Positions 9,594 to 21,735 of a DNA stretch of 64,000 nt are shown piece by piece. Within the stretch, counting starts at the first letter, position 1, and every line of letters begins with the position of its first letter. The notes below the pieces were generated by a model. That model ran no database searches and was not told the origin of the DNA. It saw nothing but the letters and a program-made list of their open reading frames with translations. The translations under genes were made by a program, and so were the position numbers. The DNA is from Balamuthia mandrillaris (taxonomy: Eukaryota > Discosea > Longamoebia > Balamuthiidae): contig JAVKOQ010000146.1 in NCBI GenBank assembly GCA_031835245.1, positions 1-64,000 of the forward strand. Direction: 5' to 3'.

Positions 9594-12230
9594 ATGGAAG
9601 ACAAGCAAAAAACTACCAAAGAAAAGAAGGAAAAAGGAGGTGGCGTCTTGCCTTCTCCTCGTGGCAAAAAGAGCAAACTTCCACAACAAGAAACCAAGGA
9701 AAAAGACAAACAAGAAAAAGACAATAACAACAACAACGACAGAGGACTAAGACCAGGCGTTCGCGCTGGCTCTCGTCCTCCTTCCGTCGGCACGCTTCGC
9801 AGCCTTACTGCAGCTCCGTCGCCATCCTCAGCCTACCTCCCCGATGCCGACTCTGTTCTCAAGAGTCAAAACTACAGAGAGCTGCCTCCATTGCGCTTCA
9901 TCCCGTTTGAGCAGTATTGTGGAATAGAGCTCTTTGGACCTCCTCTCCCCAGTTCGTTTACTTCTTCTTCTTCTTCTTCGGATGCCAAAGGCACCAAAAC
10001 GTTGAAGCAAGTCGCCATTGCAAAGGAGATTGAAGTGAATGCTTCAAGCAGTAATAGTGGTGATAAAGCGCAAGAGAAGGGAAATAGGCACAAGAGCCTT
10101 TCGAAGGTGTATCCATCGCCGCTTCGCAGCGGAGACTATTGCTTTGGCTGCAGTATCTCGACATATCCTCGAAAGACCTTTCTTCAACGACGAACTACTT
10201 CTACCTCGACAACGGCCTCCTCTTCGGACACCAAGAAAAAAGATATCAAGAAAGGAAAGAAGGGAGGAGAAGAAGAGCCGTCACCACCTTCCACGCCAAG
10301 GAAAGGAAAGAAGAAAGGAGGAGAAGAGGACCCTTCACCACCATCTACTCCAAGGGGCAAAAGCAAAAATGCTCAGAAGGAAGACACCCCCGCCACCCAA
10401 GACTTCATCATCAAATCCTCAGAACGTGTCGGCGATCCCATTTGCGATAGTTATGCCGTTCAAGTGTTGCCTCATCACACCATCATGGCTGTGGCGGACG
10501 GTTGCAACTGGGGAGAGAAGCCAAAGGAGGCCTCTCGCTTGGCGTGTAGCTCTTTCATAGAGTACTTTCGCAGCAGCTTCGATAAGATGAGCACACTCAA
10601 AGATGTTGGACGGGTTCTCCTTCGAGCCTTTGCTCGAGCGCACACAAAAATATTGGAGAGTGGCATGCCAGCCGTCTCTGGAGAGAAGGCCTCTCCGAGA
10701 ATGGAAGCAGATGGAAGTCAAGTTAGAGCGCGTAAGAAAACCACCCAGGTTTCGTTCAGTGGTACCACCACCCTTATCGGTGGTGTTCTGTTGGAGTTAC
10801 CTTCGGTATTTTACTTTCCTCTGCACTCCCTTTCTTGGTCTCTCATCTCATCTCTTCGCTTTTCTCTCGCCTCTCGGCTCATATCTAGTGTTCTCTTCAT
10901 CGTTCTCTTCAACGTTCTCTTCTCCTCCTCTATAATTGCTGATTGTTCTCTTTCTTTGTTTTAGGAATCAGCAGAACAATTTGGGGCACAATGGGCATTC
11001 GTATGTGCTAGTGTTGGCGACTGCAAAGCGTTCCTATACTCTAGATCAACTGGCACCGTCAAAGACATTACTCGCGGCAACAGACCGGTCTCTAGTGACA
11101 TGAAGGACCCTGGAGGCAGACTGGGACCTATCTCCGACAAGCATAACAATCCCGATCTTCGCAACTTGGGATTGTTCATGTGTCCGTGTGAGGAGGACTC
11201 CATTCTTGTATTATTATCCGACGGCATTCATGACAACTTAGACCCTGAGGTTACCCACCTTCCTCTTTCTTTCCTCTTTTCTGTTATCTTGTCTTTCTTT
11301 CTTCTTTCTCCTTTCTCCTTTCTCCTTTTCTTATTTCAATGTTTTGTTTTAAATTGTTATTATCAGCATTTGGGATTACTTCCAAAAGACCTCCAAGAGG
11401 ACGCTGGAGAGAGCTGGGATGAGACCAAACTCCTCCAACTCCTCAAGGAACAGTACCGCGCTAAGTGCTTCCAAGAAAAGGTTCTCCGAGAGGGCGAGAG
11501 CCCCATGAGCATCACCCCCGCTCTCCTCACTCACCGCCTCATCCAACACTGCAAAGACGTGACTCGCCCCAGTCGCAAATGGATGCAAGCCAATCCCTCC
11601 CGCCGCATCCCCAACGACAGGACCCGATTCATCGGGAAGATGGATCACGCCACCTGCCTTGCGGTTTTGGTGGCGCCGCGCCATTTCGCTCAGCAGCAAG
11701 TAGGAAGTGTTGCCGCACAGCAGGTGCTAAAGCGAACCACTTCCGACAGCGCTTTGACCTCTCCTATGTTGCGAAAGGATCTGAGACGTCTCTCCAATGG
11801 AAGAAGAGTAAGTCTGAACACTGCGCCGTTGAATCTCAAGGAGAAGGACTCGAGCGGCATCATGGTCACCATCATGGAGAACGAAACGCACTTGAGGCTA
11901 CTTTGTGCATTGACGATGGCGCACACTCAACCACAACACGGTTTGGAAGATGAACAGCCTCTTCGTTGCAAGGTCGTTGGAGGAGGAGATAGCGTTGAAC
12001 TCGTGGCCGCTCCATTGATGTTGCTTGAAACCGAGAAGGACAAAGAGAAGGAAGGAGAAGAGGAAGAAGATAAGGACGAGTTTCGCGTGGTGGGTTCCAC
12101 GAACGAGTTAGAGAAGGAGCGGAAAAGAGTGGTGGTTCTACCTCGAAAGGTTGTGGCGGAGTCTATGGAAAGAACGGTGGATAAGCAGAAAGGGCTCGTT
12201 CTCTTCACTTTCACAAAAGAGTCCTCATGA
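9594..12230 (+). CDS. PP2C-like serine/threonine phosphatase domain protein
   Basis: 786 residues. Exons: 9594-10805, 10965-11249, 11367-12230, all phase 0. Residues 1-280 are Lys/Ser/Pro-rich and low complexity. The PP2C fold follows: ICDSYAVQV; MAVADGCNWG, which replaces the usual DGHGG; SFSGTTTLIGG, like the SGTTA strand; CASVGDCKAFLYS; VLLSDGIHDNL, like SDGLWD; and DHATCLAVLV, like DNITVIVV. The Asp residues expected to bind metal in VADG, SDG and DHA are present, so activity is possible although the glycine motif is divergent. Residues about 650-786 form a charged tail. Substrate and pathway cannot be inferred. The stop codon lies 135 bp from that of the convergent SMI1/KNR4 gene. Confidence 0.82.
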
Positions 12231-12365
12231 AAAAACAAATGATGTACTGCATTACATATCCATTTCTTTGCGGTGAAGCAAAAGCGAGAGGCGTGTTTAG
12301 TTGTTTACAAATGTACAAATGTTATTGCACGAGAAGTTGAAGAAGAGGTTTGTTTTTTCCGCTGT

Positions 12366-13937
12366 CTAATGGAAAAACTCGAGAAGATTCCACTCTTGTT
12401 CGTCCTCTTCTTTGTTGTTGGTGGATCGTCGTTGCTCCATTCCTTTTGTCACCGTTTGGATGAACGCCTGAAAGGAGGGCGCTAGCAGCTCATCTTCATT
12501 GCAGTTGTTTACGATGTGCCTTACCTGTCCAAAGAACTGAAGCCAACGTTTAGAATGAGAGAGAGAGAGAGAGAGGCAAAGAGAGAGATAAGAGACTCCA
12601 AAAGGAGAAAGGAGAACAAGAAGGAGTCAAAGAGAAGGAAAGAAGAATAAGAGAGATATCGCCAAAAGTATACTTACAGGTGAATTGGGAGCACAGTTGA
12701 TGAAGTAATAGTCGAACTCGGAAGAGGCTCCGAAAAGGATCCATCCAGGAGAAGCACAGCTGCCACCGGGCGACAGCTCCTTTTCTTCCTTCTCCTTCCG
12801 CCATTCTTTCATGATCCCTTCATCTCCGAAAATGTCTTGTTTGGGTTTATAGCCACACTTCTCCAATGGATAAAAGTTATCTCCGAAACACCAAAACTCG
12901 CATCCGATTCTGTTCATGCCGTTGGCGAAGAGATAGAACTGTTTGAGCTCCCTTGGCAACACGATCCCTCCGTCTCGTTGCTTTTCTTCATCAGTTAGAG
13001 GGTAGTTCTGTTCAAACTGTTGGATTTGGGAGGGAGTGGCCGGTTCGTTGACCACTTTGAAGTGTTTGCGTAACCGTTCGAAGAGTTCTTTGTTTGTTTC
13101 GAGTTCATCGATTTAGAAGCATTGAAACGAGTAAAAGGAAGAGAAACATTAAGAAGAGAGGAGCAGCAGAAAAAAAGAAATTGATGAATGACGAGAAAGA
13201 GCAGGGAGGAGAGAGGAGAGAGGAGAGAGGAGAGGGCGGGAGCAGGGAGCAGGGAGCAGGGGCAGGGAGCAGGGCAGGGAGCAGGGCAGGAGCAGGGAGC
13301 GGAGCAGGAGCAGGAGGCAGGGGCGAGCACAGGGACAGGGAGCAAAGGGAGCAGGGAGCAGGGAGCAGGGAGCAGCGCCAAGAAGAGAAGACAAAAGCAA
13401 AGAAGACAAAAGAAGAGAAAATGAGAGAAAAAGAAAGTGGAAATTTTGATGAAAGAGAAACGAAGGCAAGAAGAATTTGAAGAAGCAAATAATAATAAAT
13501 AGGACGTGCAACACACCACCACCCGCCACCCGCCACCACAAAAACAAAGTCAAAGGAAAATAATCTGCAAACAAACAAACATAAACAAACAAACCGTTGA
13601 ACGCAGGGGTGACGTTATCCGCCTCGTGTTTACGTTGGTGCTGCTCTCCTCCTCCTCTTCCTCCATTCTCTTCCCCCTCCTCCTCTTTCTCCTTGTTGTT
13701 TGTTGGATGGCCGTTGTGGTGGTGTTGTTTTTGTGAGGAGGAAGGGGAGGAAGACTCTTCCGTTTTGGCCTTTTTGGTCTGATCCTCTTTTTCCTCAGCG
13801 TCGTCCTCCATTTTGGTCTTTCGCTTTTCTTCTCCTTCTTCTTGTGCCAGCCCATGCTCGCGTTGTTTTCCCTTTGCTTCTTCTTGTTCTTCTTCGCGTT
13901 GTCTCTTGTTGCCCACGAGCGCCGTTCCTTCGCTCAT
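12366..13937 (-). CDS. SMI1/KNR4-family domain protein
   Basis: 307 residues. Exons: 13937-13595, 13087-12678, 12536-12366, phases consistent (1 then 0). Residues 1-110 are Glu/Lys/His-rich and disordered. The conserved part, about 115-270, contains TPSQIQQFEQNYPL, IVLPRELKQFYLFANGMNR, FWCFGDNFYPLEKCGY and DEFDYYFI-like segments (read as SEFDYYFINC), the pattern of SMI1/KNR4 superfamily folds. In fungi this family links to cell-wall synthesis and stress signalling; its role here is unknown. The C-terminus is FIQTVTKGMEQRR followed by an acidic end. Intron 1 (about 507 bp) carries a GGGAGCA-type minisatellite, intron 2 a (CT)n on the sense strand. Confidence 0.82.
13200..13378. repeat. GGGAGCA-type minisatellite in the SMI1/KNR4 gene intron 1
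   Basis: Irregular 6-7-bp units (GGGAGCA, GGGCA, GAGAGGA) over about 180 bp; G-rich on plus, C/T-rich in the sense of the gene. Confidence 0.9.
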
Positions 13938-13942
13938 TCTTG

Positions 13943-13979
<37 letters not shown>

Positions 13980-15497
13980 TTCTTCTTTGGTGGAAAAAAA
14001 TAGAGAAAGATCAAGGTTAGCCTCAAACGTTTCTCTTCTTTCTCTCTTTAAAAATAAAAATAAAAAGAAGAAAAGTAATGCCTACCTTGCTGTGGTCACG
14101 CTTTGTGGGGGTGGGGGGTGAAGGGCCAGAGTAAAACCCCTTTGGCTTTGGTTTGGTTCTTCTCTGGTTGGTCTATGCTGCTCACCCGTTCTGTTTTTTT
14201 CTTTGTATTATTTCTTCTTTTTATTTTTTTTTAAGATTTAATTTTTGTTTGATTAAAATTTTTTGAAATTTTCGATAGAGGAGCCTTTTTTTGGTAAAAT
14301 AATTGAAGGCAATTGTTGCCCCTTTTAGGATAAAAGTGAGCAATTACCGATGCAGCCAACAGATGAAATTTCCGCGGAAAGTAAAATTTCGCGGGGGAAA
14401 CTTCCTGCTCTAAAACCTCCTCCTTGAGAGCTTGAGGGACTATAGAGTGCTTATTAGCGGGGCCTCCCTGGGAACCTGGGCTTTGAGGACTTTCGAGGCC
14501 CTGCTGATAGTGGTATAGTATAGGGGGTTGGCTGTTAAAGACAGTTTACGTCGTGTTTCCTCCTCAGAGGCCAAACCCCGCTGTATTTCGCCCATTCTAC
14601 TCACCATAAAATGGTTGTATCTCAATTTCGGTCCAACGGAAAGGCGATAAAACTAGTGGAACTGATTTTAAACCGTTCGACGGTGGAACGAGTGATCATG
14701 ATGATAGCTGCCTCCCCGCTGCCTTCGGTTCTTGCTTCGGTTTAGATCTCTGGAGACAGCTACCTCTCGCTCTATTTGTTCTTTGCAACCTGGCAAAGTG
14801 CAAGTTACTGCGAAAGCAACTAACTCAAACGACCCGAATCCTACTCTATTTTTAAAATTATTTTAAATAGATATATTAATGGTTGTGAGAGCCCGTTGTG
14901 CGCTGATCTACGCCCTACCTCTCTCATACCTCCCAAGAAAACTTTGTGGAACTTCCACAAAGTAGCCAGCAACACCCCAACCGAACAACCCAACGGGTAA
15001 AATAGGAAGGAATCGGAAAATGGCAAACATTTTATAATTAATTAATAAATACTTTATTTAGAGAATTTTGATCTAAATAGATATTTCGGCTTATATAATT
15101 GGTAATATAGGGGTATTTGTTTAATCAAGCATTTTATTATCTGTTGCGACCAGACAAACAGAAAAGGTGGGCGATACCGAAAGGGACTCTTCCCTTTATT
15201 TTTGTTCTTCAGCTCCACCTCCACCCTCCTTTGCTTTGTTCAGGACAACAAACGAAAGTTCACTTGGTGAGCCGTTCTTTGCGCTCGTTCTTGCTGTCCT
15301 CTCCCCTCTATTATAGTTTTTTTAAACGTTACACTGACACCGAAATAACAATTCCCAGGTGTTACTTTTTTTTTCTTTTCAGGTAACCCCAACAGAAAGG
15401 CTTGCAACGTCGCCCTACCACGTTTGTGTTTCAACCTGTATTTGAATCCGAACAAAAAAAAACTGTTCAGCCTCACTTCAGGGCAAGATAGAAAGAA
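13938..15497. other. 1.56-kb divergent intergenic region with hairpins, between SMI1/KNR4 (-) and Roco (+) genes
   Basis: Starts with (CT)n (13948-13976) in the SMI1 gene leader. A G-rich run lies at 14104-14125 and AT-rich DNA at 14190-14300. A unique segment follows with perfect inverted repeats: TTTCCGCGGAAA (14369-14380), CTTTGC/GCAAAG (14781-14798) and CTTTGTGG/CCACAAAG (14942-14962). The region before 15498 looks like a leader. Longest ORFs are about 60-90 codons without family similarity. A structured RNA or decayed element is possible but unproven. Confidence 0.5.
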
Positions 15498-18400
15498 ATG
15501 AGTTCAGCTCCACCGTTACCCACTATAGTAACCACCACGACAGAGGACGCTGACGTTGAACCTCTTCATGCTTCTTCCGCCACCAAACCTCTTTCCTCTT
15601 CCTTCAAGGCCGGGTTGAAGAAGCTGCGCCGCAAGTCGCTATTGACACCTTTAGCTACCACCGTCACTCCTTCCAATTCTTCCCCCAACAACTCGACAAC
15701 TTCTTCTTTGTCGTCTTCGTCTTCTTCTTGTTCTTCTTCTCTTGCTTCTTCTGTAAAAACGGTCAGAACAAGAAATGGTTCAGTTTGCGAGACTTCTTCT
15801 TCCTCGCTAACAGCCAGCACTTCTTCAGCTCAACAACAACAACGTGCAGTTCCTTCTCTTCTTCGACAAGTTCGCTCAGAGAGTTTTTCCCTCCATTCCT
15901 ATTCTCTGCAAGGACCCAACCTAAACAGCGAGTTGCTTCCTCCGCCTTCTTCTTTCTCGGCGGATTACGTTCGGACGAAAGGGAGACAAAGAGGAGCGAC
16001 CACGAGCCGCGCACAAACGATGGACGGTGGTGGTGGTGACCTGCGAGCTGTTGTGATGCCCAGGTATCGGTTGAGAGTGGTGGCGTTGGGAGATAGTGGC
16101 TCTGGAAAGACGAGCGTGCTGCATGCATTGGCCGCTCCTCCTGCTTCTTCCTCTCGACGGTTTTCTAGGTTTGTTCTCTTCTCTTTTGTCGTTTTCTCTT
16201 TCTCTTACGCCTCTCTCATCTTCACAGACGACTTTTTGGATCGATAAGCAAGAACGAGAATCCAATCTCCCCAACCGCTTCTCCCCCTTCTTCTCCCTCC
16301 TCCACTGCTTCGCCATCCAACCTCAGCCTTTTGCGATACTATCCAACAATGGAGGACTTTGAGCTTGGTCGAAGCCATCCATTTACATCTTCGTCCTCTT
16401 CTTCTTCCTCTTCTTCGCCAACCTCCTCTTTGCATCCTTCTTCCAGAACTGAACTAAACGTAACAGAACACAACGAAGAGGAACCGTTGGATGGTGGCCC
16501 GTTGTCCGTGAGAGAGGCTTTGAAAAACGAGGAACGAGGAGAACGAGAAAGAGAAAGAGAACGGATGGGGAAGGAGGAAAGTGAATTCGCAAGGGATATT
16601 GTAATGTATGACCTCCACGTTAAAGGAGATCCCTCAAATGCGGTGTTGGCGTTGGACTTTTCGCCCGAGGTTCGCTTCATTCTTTCTTCTGTTGATGTTT
16701 TTAGTTTCTTTCTTTCTATGGTGAGCATGACTAACCGATGCCTTTATGAAGAGCTTGGCGTTATCTCCATTCTTCATTCATAAACGATCGCTCGTGTTGG
16801 TCATGTACGACCCATCCACAGAGACACAAAGCCCAACACTCGAACGATGGTTGAAACTCATTCGTCAATCCACCAACTATGAAACTATCGGAAAAGATGC
16901 CAATGGACCAACAAGTCCATCTTCTTGCCCTTCTGCTGCTTCTATAGAAGAACAGGAAAGCCCATTTGTGGTGCTGGTAGGTGTACATAAAAGCTCTTCG
17001 GGGAAGAAAGGAAAAACATGGGATGAACTGCAGAAGAAGATCACTAAGCTAAGAGCAACTTATTCCAATGTGAAAGCAGCATTCTTTGTGGACAAAAGTC
17101 ACAAAGGGTTATCTGCATTGCAAGACGCTGTTGCTCAACAAGGTTTGTCTTTCTTCATTCTTCATTCTTCTTTCTTCCAAATATTAAAAGGTAAACCATA
17201 TCAGCAAGAAGACACTTTAGAATCGTGGAAGAGTTAGGCAAGATCATTCCTCCTTCTGTTCTTGTCTTGCAAGAACAACTTCGGCAACTATTACGTGAGA
17301 GGTTGCATTCTCCCTCATCCCCCTCTCCTTCATCTTCCTCTTCCTCCTCATCCACCATGGAATCCCATCAACCAGGAAGCACTTCGCTTCCTTCTCCATC
17401 TGCTCCCTTTATATCGTGGCAAGAGTTTGAGACCATCGCCAAAAGCTATGGCATCGCCCCAAAGGAGTTAGCTCAGGTAACGAACTTTTGGAGCGATACC
17501 GGACAGCTGCTTCATATCAACGATGTCACCCCACTTGCCACCTGGTGGCTTCCAAGCTCTTCGAGCTCAGAGAGCAGTTCTTTATCTCCTTCTTCTTTTT
17601 CGCTTCAAGGATGGGTCTTTTTGGATATGATGTGGATGGCCGCTTTGTACAGACGTCTTCTGGAGAATGCTCGTCAAACGGGGGACAGCGGTGGTGCTTC
17701 AGAGCTAGGCTTTGCCTTGCCTGAGCATTTGCCTTCCATTTGGCCTGCTCCGATTTGCGATCCTGCTCATGCCAATGTTCGTTGCATTCTTCTTTCTTCT
17801 GTCTTCTCTCTGCTTTCTTCTCCTTTATTACATTCTTTTCCTCTGTACAGCTGCTTACATCTTCTATCATTATGTTTAGGTCCCGTTAATGTTGCTCGAA
17901 AAGCTGCAGCTCCTGTTTTACATAAAGCCAAAGAGGACAAAGGTACTGATGCTGGACAAAGAGTCGCTTGGAGTTTCTACTTTCAACACAGAAGTGCATT
18001 GGAACAGCGTGGAAGGCCAAACGTTGAGTAATGGGGAGATCGCAAAAGAGGAAACTCAAGCCGCTAAAGAAGACGCAGAAGATGAAGAAGAAGAAAATAA
18101 GAAGACTGAAGAAAAACGAAAAGAACGGGGGACAAAAGAAAGAAAGGACGAGCTGGCGTCGGAAGAAACAAAGAGCAAAACCGAAGAAGAGAAAAACAAG
18201 AGACAACTTTTGAAGCGGAGGAACAAAGACGCCGGGTCAAGAGCTGAAGCAAAGCAAAACCGAAAAGCTGCAGCAGCAAAAGGTGCTTCATTGCAACGAT
18301 CAAACAGCAGTAGGACTGTAGGCTCAAGAATGCCCAGGCAGAGAGCTTACCTCGTGAAGACACAACGACAGACATTCAAAAAGGTTTATAGGAATGTGAT

Positions 18401-21400
18401 GAGCGTGCAGAAGGATCTTAATTTGTTGGTGAGTATCTCCTCCTTCTCCTTCTCCTTCTCCTTCTCCTTCTCCTTCTCCTTCTCCTTCTCCTTCTCCTTC
18501 TCCTTCTCCTTCTCCTTCTCCTTCTCCTTCTCTTCTCCTTCTCCTTCTCCTTCTCCTTCTTCTCCTTCTCCTTCTCCTTCTCCTTCTCCTTCTCCTTCTC
18601 CTTCTCCTTCTCCTTCTCCTTCTCCTTCTCCTTCTCCTTTCTTATTCACCCAATAACACCATATAGGCTCAAGTAAATGATAAACTGGAACTTCAAGGCC
18701 GATTGTTCATTCCATGGTCTCTTCCAGACGTCCTCAGCTCCGATTCTCGCATCGTTCACAACATCCTTCGAATGCACGGATGGAGGCCTCGCTTTCATCA
18801 TCTCTCCACCAGCCATGTTTATCGAACCACAACAACGACAACGACAACGACAACGATAACAGATACAAGCGGAACTGAGGCAACAACAGAGGACCAACTC
18901 TCTGGGCATGATTCACCCGCAGCCGGTTCTCCTTCGTTGCAAAAAAGCAGCGCTTTGGCGAGAAGAAGGCCCAGTTGGGCAAACAACAAGTCCTCGTTGC
19001 AACAGCGTTTGTACTTGTTCTTGAACAAAGGAGGCAAGAGCGCTGGCATTCCTTTGGATCTCCTTCCTCGACTGGTGGTAAGGCTTGTGCAGAGCTCCGG
19101 AGGCAACATTCCTCTTCAATGGCGATGCGGTTTGTTATTCTCCAAAGACAAGAGTCATGCTCTTTTAGAACTCGGTTGGTATCTTTATGCATTCCTTTCA
19201 TTTTATTTTTTTTGTTGCTTATACGTTGTATTTCTCAAAACAGAAGAAGGGAACGAAACGTTGCGAATATCCGTCTCAGGAAAACATCCAGGCAAGCTTT
19301 GGGACATGCTCCACTTCCACATCAACGACATTGCTCAACACGACCACTCTCTTGTTCCCTTGATCTGCATTCCTTGCACCCATTGCTTCCTCAACCAATA
19401 CCCTGGTCTCTTTTGTGTTTTTTTTTATTCCCCTTGCTCTTTTTGTTCTTTGTTTTTCTCATGTTTTTCTCTTTCACAAACAGAACCCTTTCTTTTCAGT
19501 TTGGATGAATGCCAAGCAGCTATAGCTCAGGGCAAAGCTTCCATTCTTTGCCAACACCAGAAGAACACAACCGGCCCTGTGAACGTGTTTCTGAGCCAGT
19601 TGGTGCCGGACGTCTCTTTGGCAGGATTAGAGTGCTATGAACTTTCATCCTCTGCAGACCTTGTCTATCGCGGTGAGATCGCACGCGGCAGCCATTCCAT
19701 TGTTCGCAAAGGTTTGTCTTCTTTTTCTTTGGTCCTCTTCCTTCTTCCTCTTTTTCTTCATGTCTTTTTCTTTCTTCTTCTGTGTAACTCTTTTTGTGTC
19801 TCTATAGCTGAGTATAAAGGAAAGGAAGTGGCAGTGAAGGAGTTCATTCTTCCTGACAACACCAGGGATAACGTCTCCCAAGAGATGTATCATCAAATCC
19901 TACGAGAGTTTCGCAGCGAAGTCATTCTGATGAGCGGATTGGAGCGGCATCCTCATGTGGTTAGCTTCTTAGGGTTAGTTTTCAAAGTCTTTTTTTCATC
20001 TCTGTTAAAAAGTTGAACTCACCTTGCCGAAACAAACAAAACACAACAACAGTTTTTGTAAGAAACCGCTTTCGTTGGTAATGGAGTTCTTGCCGGATGG
20101 AGACCTTTGGAACTTTCTACGAAAGAACAAGAAACTTGGATGGCTTGCTCGCATCAAGATAGCTCTTGATATTGCTAAAGGAATGCGGTTTTTGCATTCG
20201 ATGTCTCCTCCTGTTATACACAGGGACCTCAAGTCCGCAAATATTCTGGTATAGTACCAACGGTTCTTTCTCACTTCTCTTCTTCTTCTTGTTCTTCTTG
20301 AGTCTGACTAAATTTATTTGGTGATGCAGATGAATGGCACCAGAGCAAAAGTATCAGACTTTGGATTGTCCACCGTACATGCTCTCACCATCAAGAGCAG
20401 AGACGTTGATAATCCTCTTTGGCTTGCTCCCGAAATCATTAAAGGTTTTTCTCTCTTTTCTTCTCTTTGTTCTCTTTCCTATCTTTCTCGTTCTTCTTTC
20501 TCCCTCCAACTTATGTTTTCTATGTAATGCAGGAGAGGAAGCGTCCGAAAAAGCGGATATCTACAGCTTTGGCATTCTTCTTTGGGAGATAGCAACGCAC
20601 GAACAGCCATTCTCCGAGTTTAGTTATGACTTCATCTCCGCGCTCGAGGATCAAATAGTGGAGGAAGGACTTCGGCCGACCGTTCCGCCCAACGCTCCAA
20701 AGGAATACGCCAAGTTGATGAGAGCCTGTTGGGACGCTGATGCCAAGAAGAGACCATCCTTCTTTCGCATCGTGAAGCTGTTGCGACGGATCAAAGCAGA
20801 GGAGAAACACAACAACTGCAAGACCAGAGAGAAGGGAAAGGAAAGACGACCTTCTATAGTAGTTATCGATGAAAAGAATGAAGACCTAGGCATTGAAGAA
20901 GTAGATGAAGAATTGGAGCGATTCTCCAGCGGCAGTAATACCATAACAAGAAGAGCAAGCGTTGGAGATAAAGAGAGCACCAAAGGAAAAGGAGGAAGAG
21001 GAAGCAGCGGAGGAAGCAGTGGGGGTGGAAGCGGTGGCTCAGGAGGAGGAGGAGGATGGGTAAGAAGTCTCTCCTCCGGCAAACTTCGTAAAAGCAAGAA
21101 GAATAAGCTGCAACGGACGTCATCACCGCCTTCAAAGAAACGTCTCTCCTCCAAATCGAGTCAACAACCATCACAACCTCAACCACACCAAACCGAACAA
21201 GTCCCACGTTTGAAGAGAGCGAAATCTTCCGACCACTTTCATCTTTCCAAGTTGTTGTCCACTCCCAGAGGGACCTCCAGCAAGTCACCCGACAGAGTGA
21301 TAGTTACTCCGCCGGAGGCTGTCGGTGGTAAAGACAAAGTGAGGCGCGGGGCGTTGAGCGAGGAGCGGGTGACCATGGCGGTGAACGCGTCTCCTGGGCA

Positions 21401-21473
21401 AGCTCAAAGGCGAGAGAGACGGTTGTCGCTCTCCACTTCCCATTCCCAATTCAGGAATGAATGGCGAATATAG
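15498..21473 (+). CDS. Roco-family protein: ROC GTPase - COR - protein kinase
   Basis: 1646 residues. Twelve exons: 15498-16168, 16228-16669, 16752-17142, 17205-17776, 17880-18428, 18667-19174, 19244-19405, 19484-19711, 19808-19973, 20053-20248, 20330-20444, 20533-21473; phases fit throughout. Residues 1-190 are Ser-rich. The ROC domain starts with the P-loop VALGDSGSGKTSVL (about 195-208) and continues with LALSPFFIHKRSLVLVMYD and VVLVGVHKS. COR carries ISWQEFETIAK, VPLMLLEKLQLLFYI and LQGRLFIPWSLPD. The kinase (about 1155-1445) has VAVKEF, VIHRDLKSANIL, VSDFGLS, WLAPEII and DIYSFGILLWEIA. The C-terminal tail is Gly/Ser-rich then basic. No leucine-rich repeats precede ROC, unlike many Roco proteins and LRRK2. 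Likely a GTPase-controlled signalling kinase. Intron 5 is a CTCCTT array. Confidence 0.92.
18439..18640 (+). repeat. (CTCCTT)n array in Roco intron 5
   Basis: More than 30 CTCCTT units with two CTTCTC slips; pyrimidine on the sense strand. It stays open in several frames and so mimics coding sequence. Confidence 0.95.
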
Positions 21474-21735
21474 CTGCTCTTTCGTGTATTGCTGCTTTTG
21501 TTTATGTTTGTTTTATACTTTGACCGTACTCTATGCAACGTGTGCAAGAGCATCTCTCAACGACATCCAGGCGAATTCGAAGGGTGGAATCGGGAAGACG
21601 CCACCTCCTGAGAAGCCAAAAGCCCTCTCCTGAGAGCCGCACACCTTGTTTTGTTTTTGTTGTTGTTGCCTGCACACTGTACTCTCACCCACACCACTGG
21701 TGTGTTTGAGTAAAGGACATATCTGGTCCACACAA

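Noticed and set aside
18386-18649. Gly-Glu and Lys-Glu repeat ORF on the minus strand
   Set aside because: Antisense of the CTCCTT array in Roco intron 5.
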